Assembly (NCBI RefSeq): GCF_963678635.1
Contig: NC_087063.1
Span: 57,544,759 to 57,608,758, forward strand
Source: Symsagittifera roscoffensis
Lineage: Eukaryota; Xenacoelomorpha; Acoela; Convolutidae
Direction: 5' to 3'
DNA: 64,000 nt
Below are positions 1-10,987 of this stretch, one piece after another. Position 1 is the first letter of the stretch. Each line of letters begins with the position of its first letter. Both the position numbers and the translations under genes were made by a program. The notes under the pieces are model-generated. The model saw nothing but the letters and a program-made list of their open reading frames with translations. It did no database searches and was not told where the DNA came from.

Positions 1-493
1 ATTCTTTGCCACATGGCGCCAGCTCATCGACCGTCATGTACGTGCCTCCCCTAATCTCCTTAGGCACTTCCAATAACACTACTTTCATCTCTCTTGGCCG
101 CCTCAACCTGGACCAATCGTCGGCGGGTGTGTGCACATTACTCCACACATGGGCAGACACGTCAGGCTTTCTCGAGGGTGGTGCTTCGATCTTCTTTCGA
201 CTCCACGCATCTGGGAAACTGGAGTCGAAGACGTGCATCGCCGCCACATTCCAACTAATGAAGCGCGGCTCCATCCCTTCACTCCATTTCCGCGTTCTTT
301 CTTCCGCGCCAATAAGGAGGGCAATAGAAGGAGACATTACTCCCAGCAGCATCCTCCTTATCGGCGGGTACCGAGGAGACTGGCTCGGTAGTGGCCTGGA
401 TCCGGTCAGCCATGTATCTTGGTTCTCTTTGACGTGTGCGTAAGCCTCCTGCCAAGCAGGGACCCGCATCGCCTCTCCCGTGTCTTTCACCAT
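1..493 (-). pseudogene. Distal part of decayed second ORF of the minus copy (no known domain)
   Basis: An uninterrupted reading frame of about 164 codons from ATG at 493 to the window edge, so the true end is unseen. It follows in the same direction after the other second-ORF fragments and is probably their continuation after a frameshift near 490. I recognise no domain. A short segment near the edge (VPKEIRGGTYM) resembles VPESVHMGDPAGGYVEM near the N-terminus of the 1003-aa ORF2 of the intact element. This is a weak, by-eye match, but it suggests ORF2 could correspond to the part of this protein that begins here and continues off the window. Confidence 0.5.
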
Positions 494-1212
494 TGGACGC
501 AAATTCCAGAGCTTAGGGTTAAACTGGATGTGGGAAGGTCTACATCACACATGCGGCTCTTAAGACTGTTGTGAAATTCCATCAGTATCCATCCTGGCTC
601 CGCAATTTTCCCGAATAATTTGTCTTCACTGCACAATCCTCTTAGCACCTTCTGTTCCACGCAATTCAACGCGGAACAATACACAACGAAGACTAAGTTA
701 ACATACAACACCGAGTTCCTGTACGCCTTCACTTGTACGTCTGGGAACACGTACGACATCACCGGTCCGTACACCACCGTGACGAACTCCCATAGTCCTT
801 GGAGCAGAGCCAGCGGATCGATCCGCATCATTATAGCCAGATCTGTCAGCAAAGGCATGCCACAATACTGATTGCACTCACTCACTCCTGATGACGCCTT
901 GTCCTCTCCTATGACACTCCTGTTTTGTTGCAGGATGTACTGGAGCAAGAGTTTCCTCAAATCCTTCATGTTCCGGTATGAGGCGGTTTCCAACTGCGCA
1001 CTGAATTCTCGACTCGCTCCCTGCAGTTGTTAGGGATAGCGTAAATGCACGAACAAATCGCCCAACCGACCATACGTCATTGCGATCAGGGTAAGGAGTC
1101 CATCCAACCTCAGGTCCGCAAACGCTTGGGTGAAGAAATTCGCAGGTCCCTTTACAAAATTCTCATGACCAAACGTCACATACATTGCCAATACCAGACC
1201 AATTGACAGTTT
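487..1212 (-). pseudogene. Middle fragment of decayed second ORF, minus copy
   Basis: Codons 993 down to 487 form a 168-aa open frame. The stretch 1212-994 is also open in a compatible order, with a single stop near 1028, so this is one decayed reading frame. The protein is rich in hydrophobic and Cys/Tyr residues in its middle (residues ~75-115) and could include membrane-associated or buried helices, but no clear transmembrane pattern is visible. Function not recognised. It lies downstream of the SGNH-like domain in the same protein. Confidence 0.5.
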
Positions 1213-1590
1213 TCAGATGTCCTTGACGAAGCTCGCGATCAGATTCCGGGAGGCCCTCGGGTAACACGTGGACAGGAACGATGGCGTCCATAACACTCCC
1301 ATTCCTCCCAAGATAGCGTCATATCTCTCATATTGTGCCCTCGTGGCCAAAATAACCGCTTGGAATCTATCTAGCGACATCGCGTTCATGTCTTGCATCA
1401 ACTGTAGCATCACCCCTCCGGCTAACTCCCTTTCGTTGAACAATTTTCTCAGATATGCGTGTATTTCCTCGATTACTGCTGGCGCGTGCTCGAAAGCATC
1501 TTCTCCTAAAGTACACACTCTCGGCGATAAACACAACCATGAATTGGTGTGTGGCTTCGTCCTCAAGGCCAACGCCATGAGTTCATCTTC
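1213..1590 (-). pseudogene. Fragment of decayed second ORF following the SGNH-like domain
   Basis: A 121-aa open frame, continuous in direction with the SGNH-like fragment after a small frameshift around 1590-1600. The composition is that of a folded helical protein (helix-forming stretch around ELAGGVMLQLMQDMNAMSL). No catalytic motif recognised. Together with the neighbouring fragments it implies an original second ORF of more than 1000 codons. Confidence 0.5.
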
Positions 1591-1598
1591 TGCTGATG

Positions 1599-2357
1599 TC
1601 AGGTTTTTCTGACCGTCCTCCCCTGCTCGTTTCTAGCATAATCCACTGCCACCTGGTGTACTAACAAGTGATCGTCATCTACTCCTGGCCTCAATTTCAG
1701 TAACCTGGCGAAGTTGGACAGCTCCAACCCCAGGACTTTGTCCAGCACCAACCGAGTCATGCTGCAATCCTTGAATCCCTGGATGGCATTGGAAATGTCC
1801 GCGTAGACGGCAGGAAGCTCAGAACGGAGTGGATAGTAGTTATTGGGGTCAACTATTCTGTTCGGCGCGGGTATGATTACACTGAATCGTCCGTCTGCTA
1901 GAGTTGTAACCATTGTGTACACAAATTGCAAGGGTTCTGGCAATGCGGCGTATCCCGGGGATAACACAAAAACGATCTTCACCACTTTCTTAGTGAAGTG
2001 TCGCTGCACTGATGTCTCTACCTCGGTCATGGCTGAGAGAAACGCCATGATGGCCTCCCCCATGACTTCATTGCTAGGGATTGATCCATCTGTTGGACGG
2101 GACAACAACCCTCTGCTCTGCAGGTGGTCATTCGAGCCGGCAATTCTTATCACCTGCGGATCCATGCTGACAGTCCTCTGCACGTTTATCGTCATGCCCA
2201 CTGATTGCCCCCCGTCCAACTTAGGCGCTGTCGAGAAAATCACGTCGGGCCAAAAGAGAGAACGAGGCTTATACAGATAATCTGAACTGGCCACTATCAG
2301 GTCTTTGGCAGCCTTTATATCTAGGGGATCATAGGCAGGAAATAGGCTGTCACCCAT
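1599..2357 (-). pseudogene. GDSL/SGNH-hydrolase-like domain in retroelement second ORF
   Basis: A 252-aa open frame. Seen: GDSL at residues 2-5 (SGNH block I with the nucleophile Ser), a Gly-rich turn at 49-54 (block II-like), GSND at residues 74-77 (block III, GxND) and DDDH at 227-230 (block V, DxxH), in the correct order and at plausible spacing. Known of the family: SGNH hydrolases are esterases/lipases, and such domains occur in some transposon ORF1 proteins. The frame begins by overlapping the end of the 2350-2652 frame, and the block I strand probably started in that upstream frame before a 1-nt shift. Inference: an esterase-like accessory domain of the element, now decayed. Substrate unknown. 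Confidence 0.65.
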
Positions 2358-3479
2358 TCAGTCCCGCGTACCTCTTATCGTTCCCCTCCACCGAGGTCGC
2401 TCGGGGATAGTCTCGCTCGGGGATAGCTCTCGGATAGTCGCTTGGGGATAGTTCTCCAAACCACTCTTGGCCTGGTGGTTTGGAGAACTGCCGATACATC
2501 TTATGATGCTTATTGTTGGGCTTATTATCTGTCAGAAATTTGCCCCTCCGGGAAGGCGGTGTCATTTCCTTGGCTCGCCGGCGGACGTCCGTAAGGGATC
2601 GGGTATTCAAGGGTCTAAAGGTATTGTCTTGAGGCAATCCATCAAGGACCACAAACCTGAGCGTGGTCGCGGAGCTAAACTGTTCCTGTTCCGCCCGGTA
2701 TTCAATTTAATCCCGACACTGTGGTACCGTCTCCACCTATCATCTTCTTTGCATCCACTCGACATGTCAACGTATTCATGTTCAAATTCGTTGACATATC
2801 CGTTTTATACAGTCCCCAACCACTGGGATCTGGACGGTTTCAGAGCAGCACACTGCTCGGCTCAACTCCCTCCGCAGTCGATGGGCAGAACCATGAGTTG
2901 CCGTGGACGGGTTATTCGTCCTCGCTACGTTTTGGGAGCTAGTCTGACTCTGATCAGTTTGACTCCCTAGTCGGCTCTCCAATGGTTTCCCAGGGGGGAG
3001 GAGCAATCCCCAGTCTTTCTCTCACCTCTGAGCTTGGAGCCACGGGAGCAACTGCACCCGTCTTCGTTACAAATGGTCCAAGACAACTAGGGAGTGGCTC
3101 CGGCACGTTGCCCCTCACTCGGCCTCCTCCAGTCAAACTGGTCCGAGCCAGAGAATCAGTCGTCCTCAATTCTTGCTCCATCTTCTCTATCTTTGTCTGA
3201 AATTCATCGTTTATCCAGCGTCTCCCTTGCAAAGTATTGAAATTTATCCCATCTCTGGTGAGTGCGAGATCATCAGTCATGCGCAGCGTATTCTCAAGAT
3301 CCATGAGTCGCAGCTCGCTAGTATTGCTTCTCACCAGACTGCGGTCACGTTGCCGTTCATGAAGTCCGCCACGGGCGTGCCCACCTCCGGGTTCTGCGGT
3401 TTTGTGCACAGCACCACGAGTCGGGATCTATAATTCTCCTTCAGTTCCTTCAAAATTCAGACTAGTAGTGGCTCCAACT
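2350..3479 (-). pseudogene. N-terminal part of decayed second ORF, minus copy
   Basis: Two open pieces (2954-3409, 151 aa; 2350-2652, 100 aa) with stops and shifts between them. The first contains a predicted coiled-coil-like stretch (around residues 70-95, alternating charged and Leu/Ile residues) and a Pro/Ala-rich linker. The second is basic and Pro/Arg-rich and ends directly at the SGNH-like domain. No homology to the intact plus-strand polyprotein is apparent. The join to gag lies around 3480 and could be an internal deletion or the normal layout of this subfamily. Confidence 0.45.
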
Positions 3480-5543
3480 TGGCTTCTGGGGTAACAGGGA
3501 CCCTTGACACGTCATTGGTACCGCGCATTGAAGTGTGTGGCCAACATGTTTTTCAGCTCATCTTTTTTTACTCCATCCATGAACTTCGAGGCGATTGCCA
3601 AGTTTCGCTTCGATATTCTCTCATCGGGGTTGCTCCTCCTTCTGAGTAATTTAAGGTCATCCAAAAACTTCCAAAAACTCAAGGTCATCCCTTTTCTAAC
3701 TTCACCATAGTTTGGTGCTCTTGTACACCAAAGCAGAAACGATGCAGCCCGATGTCGAATATCTTGAGAGCGCTGTCTCGTTCATTAGTCTTTTTCGCCA
3801 TTACACAACTTAGGGCAGTACCCTCTAGGTTGCTTGTCAGTGCGCTGCATTCTTGTTTCTTTGAGAAATTCTCCTTCTCAAATGTAACTCCATCACCTCT
3901 ATCCAGGAGCCGATGCAGCCATCTGTTTCGTACTTGTATGACTTCGGCTTTTTCAGTATCCGTCTTGACTTCTCTCCTCTCTCGGTTGACTTCGAGAGTT
4001 TGGTGATGAACGTTTCAAGAGATTAATTGAAAAACTCAAACATTGAGGCGTACATCGTTGTGTTCTGCGAAACGGTAGTCAGATCTGCTACTGATCTGGC
4101 TTGTGTTACAGTAGGCAACCGTGTCCCAGAAGTTGCATCCACCTCCGGTGGGACTGGGTTCGTCCAACCCGGCCTTGACGGCGCTGCCCTGGGTCTCTCC
4201 CTGTGATTGGACTCAAAACGTGTTCTCGAACCCGGCTGGGCCCCGGCACAGCTGTGAGCTCCGTCTCCATCAGTCGCCTGGCGTGAGCCCTCTCTCGGGT
4301 AAGGATGCTCCTCCCGATTGCTACCGTTTAAGATCTCTTCAAGCTTTCGCATCATCAGGTCAGATTTGGCTTCTAACCTTTCCTCCAGGCTGATCATCGT
4401 ATGAGCATAGGTATTGTCATGAACGTTCAACAATAGCTCGACCTCTCTCGTCATCCTAATGTCTCTTTCATCCGACTCCTTGGCTGCCAGAGCCAAGCTC
4501 TGTGCTAAACATTGATCGGTGTTCCGAATCAATTGGGCCTGATCGGTTTTCGCCTGTGACTTTACATCCGTAAGCTCATTTCACATCTTCCCTTGACCTT
4601 GCTGGGACCTCTCTTCGACTCAATCTAATTTCTTTGTCATGTCCCGTCGCAGCTCTTTGAGGCCTGTCATTACACAGGCAAACATGTCACTCATGTCGCT
4701 AGCCGTTCCCAGCATTGGGGTAAGACCAAGAGACGATGTCATCAATTGAGGTTGCAGCCTGGTACTCGACGATGCAACACCCTTCTGTGTGCCCATCAAC
4801 ATCATTAGCTTGTCGTATGTTGACTACGCGCCCATCGTTATTCCGTCTAACATTGGTCTATTTGGCGAGTCCAACAACGCTTTTTTGCTCTTCTCCTGTC
4901 TCGGGCTAGGTGTGAAGTCCATGTCCGAGTGCATGAGCCCCAAACTGTCATATCCAGAGGACAATACATCAGTTCGGAGCGACCTCATGCGTTCGTCGTA
5001 CATCGTCTTGAAGCTTCTTTTTGCTTTTGAACTTGGTTGCTCCTCCCTCGGGCTTATGCTCGACATCATCGCATTCTTGCCCTGTTTGACTAGAGAAGAT
5101 TGTTCCTTTCTCCACCTGTTACTCTTAGCCTCCGATTTGAACGTTCCCTTGAACAATAGTTCTTCTCGCTCTCCGACCTCGGAACACTCCGAGGCCTCCT
5201 CCGTTCTTTCAACTTCCTCCCGTTCAAAGTCCTCGCCTGGCTCTTCCAGGTCCGCGAGATGGTGGTAGTCGGGTGCGAGACTTGCGAGCGGGATCCGCTG
5301 GTGTCCCGCTCGCAAGTCCGGCCTCAGTTTTTCGCCCTTCAACGCCATTAAGGTTCTTCTCGCTTCTAAGTTTCATTCCGCTCACTGAAAGACCAGCTTG
5401 ATCTCTAGTCGTTGCTTCGTCAGCAAAAACGTCGGAAACGCTGTTAATCGTGGATCGGCTACGCCGTGTTTTAAACTTTTGCGTAGTTCCTTACTCACCC
5501 AGGAAATCTTAGTTGTTAATTCTAACGAGTTTCTACGCTGCAT
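3480..5543 (-). pseudogene. gag: Gag remnant of the giant Ty3/gypsy-like element
   Basis: Decayed reading frame in several shifts (open pieces 4824-5348, 4620-4805, 4023-4532 and shorter ones to ~3490). It aligns by eye along its length with residues 1 to ~690 of the intact polyprotein: N-terminal basic segment, acidic EREEVERTEE block, coiled coil before and after the RMTREVELLLN segment, Pro-rich linker, and the capsid segment with SNPDERISKRNLAIASKFMDG. Start chosen at 5543 because an ATG giving MQRR is conserved here and in the intact copy. The gene stops being similar just before the region where the intact copy has its zinc knuckles. Confidence 0.8.
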
Positions 5544-6026
5544 GCCTCGTGATAAAAAAATTTTTTTGATGGCAATGCACAGGTTCCAAAATCAAGTTGG
5601 AAAAAAACTTGCTCAAGCCTACTCACTCAAATCCCTTAACATCAAAAAAATCCCTTCAATCTCTTCAAGATACTATTAGTGACTCAGCTCAAGGTACGCA
5701 AAGGGCCTGCTTAGTGCTAAAATATTACTAACTCTACTCAGTTACCTGGTATAACAATATCACAAACTTTTACAGGATATTATAACATCACACAAAACAC
5801 AATTGATAACTAGATAAGAATACCCTATAGGTGACAGCTATCTTTTTGTTCAGTATCACTTTACTGATACAGACGTATCAAATCACTGCGTTTAAAATCA
5901 AACAGTATTCTACAAAATAGCAGTGATGGTTTCAGTAACAGATAATTAAAACTCAGTCTTAAAGAAAAAGACGTCCCTCGATTGGAACACTCCAAAAGAA
6001 CGAATCCCAGGACCCTGTCTTCTCAA

Positions 6027-6232
6027 GTGAGTGTGTCCTGTCTGATACACTCACCGAGGTCTTCTTTGAGGTGTCCTGCGATTGCCCGAGCTGTCCTACT
6101 AAGTAGCTCAAGTCAATCTCTGATCGAAAATTTCTAGAGTCTATGAAAAAGTTCTCCCACAGCCGGACAACTCCAAGAAAGCAGAGAACACTTTTTCTTC
6201 TCAAGTGAGTGTGTATTGCCTTATACACTAAC
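6027..6232 (-). other. Paired hairpins in leader (minus copy)
   Basis: Two short inverted repeats at 6027-6054 and 6205-6232, each in the same context (upstream CTCAAGTGAG, downstream CGA-GTCTTCTTT). In element orientation the first stem begins GTGAGTGT and closes ACACTCAC. The plus copy has GTGGGTGT and ACACCCAC at the same place, so the paired bases changed together. The second hairpin here has one mismatch in the stem. Confidence 0.6.
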
Positions 6233-6494
6233 CGAAGTCTTCTTTTATATGTTCCCGGATTGCCTGACCTTGCCTAATAAGTAGCTCAAGGCAACCACAC
6301 AATCAAAATAACAATCGAAAAACAAACTTATTCGAGTACTTCTGATAAACCCGATTTAGAATCCAAAGTTGATCAAAATTTTCCAGGTCAACTGGGCTCC
6401 TAATTTCCCAATAGGTACACCCCATTAGTATTTGACCTTCTCTTCTGACCTTAAGTGGATATTTAGGATATTCAAACTGCCCCAGAGGGTATAC

Positions 6495-6850
6495 CTAAGT
6501 CATCAATAAGAAGGGTTGCTAAGGGGCCTAAGTCATTCCGGAGGGTCGCTTCGGAGGGTTGTTAAGACAGTTAGCCTACTCCGGAGGGTTACTTCGGAGG
6601 ATACCTTAATCACCTAAGCAACTTCGGAGGGTCCCCTCAAACTCACTAAGGAGGGTCAATAAGAGGCTTAATACGCTCCGGAGGGTTCCTTCAAAATTCT
6701 AAAAATTTCAAGTCTCACTTAGAAGGGTCTCCAACTAGTCTCAGAAAAGGTCAAAACAAACTAAATTCACTCCGCGGAGTTATATTAACTTCTTTGGATC
6801 GTTGCGTGGAAAATTTCTACTAAGGAGGGTTGCCAAGGGGCTTATCTGAC
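6495..6850 (-). repeat. CGGAGGGT motif array (minus copy)
   Basis: At least ten copies of an octamer-like motif CGGAGGGT (or AGGAGGGT), many paired as TCCGGAGGGT next to TTCGGAGGGT, separated by about 10-40 bp of less conserved sequence. Mirrors the array at 49140-49505 in the intact copy. Further single copies occur through the rest of the LTR/leader. Confidence 0.8.
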
Positions 6851-9646
6851 TCCGGAGGGTTGCATCGGAGGGTTCCCAAAAATCAAGAAAACGGATAATT
6901 TTACCGCTGTAAAGCCTCCAATTGAACTCCAATTGACTTAAAACTAGGTTGTCTGACACGGTCAACCTTCCCAGTAGGACAAAAAGGTGATCTTGTATAA
7001 TTTTCTGCCGCTCGGAGTGTTCCCGAAAAATTGGACCCTCCGAACCAACAAATTCTAAAAAAAAAAATTCGTCACTAAAATTATCGACCCAAAAACGGTC
7101 GCGGTCTAGGAAAGCGATCAAAAACTTCGACTTATGGTACCAAAATTATTACTATCGGTTGACGCGTTCGTCAATTTGGCCTTTTTTGACCACCAATACA
7201 AGCTCTGAAAGAGTTTTTCCGCAATTCTTAGTTAAAGTGCCCAAACAAAAAATGAAACGAGCGTAGTAGCCCTACGCGGCACTGGAACAATGCAAAAAAA
7301 ATTATCCAAATTGGTTTGGAAACAAAAATTTAGCCAAAAACTATCAAATTTGGACCCTCCGATTCCTTCCTTTTCCTTTCTTTAAGTTGTTAGTTCTAGC
7401 CACGGAGCTATTCGGAGGGTTACTCAAAAATCTTTCTAGCAACCGAGCACGTTATGCTAGCACGCTCCTAACACAAAATCTTTTATCGCTCTAACTCAAA
7501 GAACTCAAAAACTCGATCCTCAAAACCTTTTGACAAAATTTGGAAAAATATCAAAATTTTGATCGAAAAAATTTTGTTTTCGCCAATTTCTACTAAGTCT
7601 TTCATCGCGTGGTTTCTTCAGTTAGCGGGATCAAACGACGTAGTAGCTCGCTGTACAAAAGCTTTTTGCTGTTCAGAAAAGCTCGGATATCCTAAATTTT
7701 GGGGTTCACAGTTTGGTCGAATATCAGTAAGTTTCGACAAAATTCGGGGTGTTTCTCGGGTCTAAATAGGAAATAAGTAAAACATAGTAAGGATAAAAGT
7801 CTATTAGTGGTCGTTAATCAATATAATTATATCCTCCTTTGCGCCAAAATACCCGGTTGAGACCCTTAACTCGGAAATTCGCAATCGATGATGGAGGGTG
7901 CAATCGGACCGCGCCAATTGTGCCCTCCACCACTTAAGTTTTAGTAAAATAGTACAAAAGATTCTAAAGTTGTGTCAACGATACCCAACAGTCGTTGTGG
8001 ATAATGTTTCTGATGCCCTTGTTGAGTCTAGAACAAGTCGGTCAGCTTGCCACTCTACCCTCCGGTCACCTGCAAAATCACCATTAACGTGCCTAAATAC
8101 TCAAACAACACTCAAGGGAGGGTACCTAACCCACCACCAAAACACTCAGTTTTTCGATCAGAAATGATATAAATCAATCTGAAACAACAACAAATAGGAA
8201 GGTCGGATCGCATCTCGTCCGGAAATAAAATATAAACTGTCACTTTATGTTTCTTGCTGTTTTTGGTCTTTTTTGGACTTTTTACTGTTTTTTGTACTTT
8301 TTTTATTTTCAAATATATTTGTTTTTGGCTTTTTCTTAGTTATATACTATTTTTAATCGGTTTTACGCTTTCTCTTCAATTGTTTTTGCTTCCAGGGCCT
8401 TGGGATAAGTGGGCTCTAGACTTCTCACATAACCCTCCGGCCCCCGGAAATTTTGGTCTAAACTAAGTTAAAAAGCTAAATAGTACCAGGCGGAGGGTCG
8501 GCCCCTTCCGTCTAATACAATTAGGAACAATAAAGCCTCTAACTCGGACATAAGCCCGGAGCGGAGGGTTTGTCGCGAAAACGTTTGCTGATCATGATGG
8601 TCTTATGCCTTTGGCAGGCCCACCCAGGAGCGCAATAAAAACGTCTATGTAACACTCGCCCAAATACTACACAAGGACGGAGCGTAGAAAAAGTACCTAT
8701 AGACGACTGGACGGCGTCAGTTACCTAAATTCTACACATTTTTCAAGTAAAAAGATACTATTTTCAGGTCATCAGTCAAACGACTTTAATCAGCTTCCGT
8801 TTACATGCAAAGACAACCACATAGCTGGGTCGCAGATCCCCAGACTACATGATTGCTATTAAAAACACGGCTTGAATATCCTTTTTTGCTATGTTTTTGG
8901 TGACAGTCCGATATTAAATCCTTTGGAGATGGGTTGACCATTTCCTCTTTCTAGCTACTCATATTCTAAAATAACAAATAATACCGGTGTTAATTCAAAT
9001 TTTCTGGACATCAGAGTAGTTAAAAAGTCAGTTTATAACAATCCTTCACCATATGATGTCTGTGGGGTTCCGAGCCTCCGATTCCGTGCTTTTTCTAACA
9101 TAACGTCGTTTTTACTCCCAATTCGTGGCACGGGAGGGTACTGCTCCTTCCTTCTTCCCCACTTATGCCTTCTTTCAGTCTCTTGTCTCCAATTGGTTGT
9201 CTTATCGTGCGCAATCGTCACAATAAGAGGCTTCGTGTTTTTTTTTTATCTTTTCGAGCGTCGGTCTCTCACTAAATCGGTTGTTGTTGTGTTTTTCGTC
9301 ACTTTCGATTTCTCAGAAATAGACTGTCTGCAATCGAATTTTCGAAAATTAAAAAATCCAGAATTTTCTAGCCTAGCTTCCAATACTACATGATCACTAA
9401 GGCCTCTAATGTCTTTTCGTGCTGCGACGGAAGGTTCCGCTGTGCCAATCCGGGGGAACGGCACACATGTAATAGATATCTTTCAGTTTTTCCGTGCCAC
9501 TTTTTGTTATAGTTTTGATGCTAGTATGTGCAATCGTTCGAATTATATTATGAACCACATTTGAAGAAACGACAGTTTGGATAACTATCATGTCAAGTAC
9601 AGTCGGTTATATTCTTTCTTCTTATTTATACAAGTTAAAATCTAAC

Positions 9647-10085
9647 AAAGAATGAATTTTTACTTCCTTAATTGGTCCAAGTGGATCTGGAAAATCTCAA
9701 CTTGGTTTTGATTGGTTGAAACTTGGTACTTTTCAACCAGCAATCGAAATTTTTTTAATCAACAACCATCAACATCTGCTTATATTTGATGACTTTTGTA
9801 AAGAAATTTCAAACTCCAAACAATTTCTAAAAATTGCCACTGCTGGAAGACACATGGGTCTGAATACTATATACACCGAACACAATGTTTATCATCAAAG
9901 CAAATTAGGAAGATACGTAGAGTTGCAAAATACACACATAATTTTTCGAGATTTGTCAGAGTTCAAACAATGAAATCAAAGTATGCCAAAGACTTTTACA
10001 CGCTTTCGAAAATATTATTTTTCGGAAAATTACCCCTGAAAACTTTTGTGATGATAAAGAAACAGAATATGGGGAACTTTTTTAA
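9647..10085 (+). pseudogene. Polinton/adintovirus-type packaging ATPase, unit 1 remnant
   Basis: Role in the family: FtsK/HerA-type genome-packaging ATPase of Mavericks/Polintons. Seen: Walker A GPSGSGKS encoded at 9674-9697, then a shortened spacer and a Walker B-like LLIFDD followed by ATAGRHMGLNTIY and HQSKLGRYVELQNTHI. The Walker A to B distance is only about 33 residues, so the middle of the gene has been deleted. A stop follows at 9971-9973, and shifted frames continue to ~10085. The same order relative to integrase and penton genes occurs in unit 2. Decayed endogenous virus gene, not functional. Confidence 0.8.
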
Positions 10086-10199
10086 AATTTTGCAAATAGA
10101 AAGACACTGAAATTTAACCAGCAATTTGTTTTGTTCATTGAACTGTCGTAAAAATTGTTCTAAGGAAAAAAAAAGGATTTTAATCAGTTTTGAATAACA

Positions 10200-10440
10200 A
10201 ATTGTTCATGAAATAAGCTAAACCAAATTGGGGATGGAGCGAGAACTTCAAAAAACGTTATTCCGTTCCAAGAAGGATACAAGCCACAGTTTACAGATGA
10301 AACTTTTGAAATTTCATCATTATCTAGAAAAAAACTCCTACATACATCATCAAAGATCTCGAAAAAGTGGAAATTCCGGGAAAATTTTATGAAAAAGAGC
10401 TGAGAAAAAGTTCAGATTAAAGACGTTCACGTTTTAAATT
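10200..10440 (+). pseudogene. Polinton integrase C-terminal fragment, unit 1
   Basis: A short remnant encoding GDGARTSKNVIPF and GYKPQFTDETFEIS, which is the SH3/chromo-like C-terminal region of retroviral-type integrases found in Mavericks. It is followed by shifted frames. The catalytic core is absent. It lies between the ATPase and the penton-type gene, as in unit 2 (13484-13735). Confidence 0.65.
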
Positions 10441-10446
10441 AAATTT

Positions 10447-10987
10447 TAATCGATCAGTTGTCATAGATTCTCAGCTTTCAAGGACTATTGAGCTAGTTTC
10501 TAATGCTTCTGTTAATTGTTATCCGAAAAATAGTCTGTTCTTTTACAAACTTTTTACCGGAATAAATACATCTTAAAGTAGAATGGGAGGTTGCTACTTC
10601 AGAAGTATCATATCCTTCATTGTACCAGAACTTTTCTGAGAGAAACTTTATTTTCATAGATGGGCGAGAAAACTCTGGGGAAACAAGAAAGATTCAACCG
10701 ATGCATATTGAGCCTGGATTGTATCCAAGTAATGTTGATATAGTTGTAGCCATGAATGACAAAGTTCGAAAACGTAATGGCGCGCAAAAAAAATGAATAT
10801 AACGGAACTTATTTATCAGTAGATAAGATTACTCAAAAAGTTAACATTCATTTACCTGAGAATCAATCAGTGTTTATAATTCAAAGTGCTGATTGGAGTC
10901 AAATTTTTGGTTGTGATATAAAACAAAACCAGAAAGGGGTTATAGTGAAATAAAATGGTCCACATTATCCGCAGTATTCTTACATGA
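10447..10987 (+). pseudogene. Penton-type minor capsid protein, 5' part (unit 1)
   Basis: Truncated and frameshifted version of the gene at 13745-14525. The piece at 10756-10953 is open (65 aa). Family assignment rests on the better-preserved unit 2 copy. It ends abruptly at 10987, where the second LTR fragment begins, so this is the recombination junction of the tandem duplication. Confidence 0.7.

Larger units (their letters stand above)
1..9467 (-). mobile_element. Decayed giant Ty3/gypsy-like element (minus copy), open at left edge
   Basis: Reads leftwards from its 5' end at 9467 and runs off the window. Seen directly: the 5' region (5544-9467) is the reverse complement of the 5' region of the intact plus-strand element at 46463-50480. 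The gag remnant (3480-5543) matches the N-terminal ~690 residues of the intact polyprotein. After gag there is no zinc knuckle, protease, RT or integrase; a different decayed ORF follows down to position 1. Inference: either pol was deleted, or this subfamily is a gag-plus-accessory derivative. Frameshifts and stops throughout show it is inactive. Its 5' end abuts Polinton sequence, so it probably inserted into that provirus. Confidence 0.85.
5544..9467 (-). repeat. 5' LTR/leader region of minus giant element
   Basis: Reverse-complement relative of 46463-50480, alignable with indels from the terminus (TGTGTGCC on the minus strand at 9467) to the gag ATG. The 3' LTR is off-window, so I cannot separate LTR from untranslated leader. 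It contains the ACCCTCCG-type motif array (6495-6850), two hairpins (6027-6232) and a pyrimidine/T-rich block around 8250-8390. No convincing coding sequence. Confidence 0.75.
7466..10987. repeat. Head-to-tail duplication, unit 1 (3522 bp)
   Basis: Closely matches 10988-14281 in direct orientation. The unit spans part of the giant element LTR, the Polinton ATPase and integrase remnants and the first part of the penton-type gene. Both unit starts share TCCTAACA. Unit 1 keeps about 250-300 bp around 9345-9780 (LTR end plus ATPase Walker A) that unit 2 lacks. Confidence 0.85.

Noticed and set aside
6-443. Plus-strand ORF of 145 aa at the left edge
   Set aside because: The minus strand carries a longer open frame continuous with the decayed second ORF of the element. 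The plus frame is its shadow.
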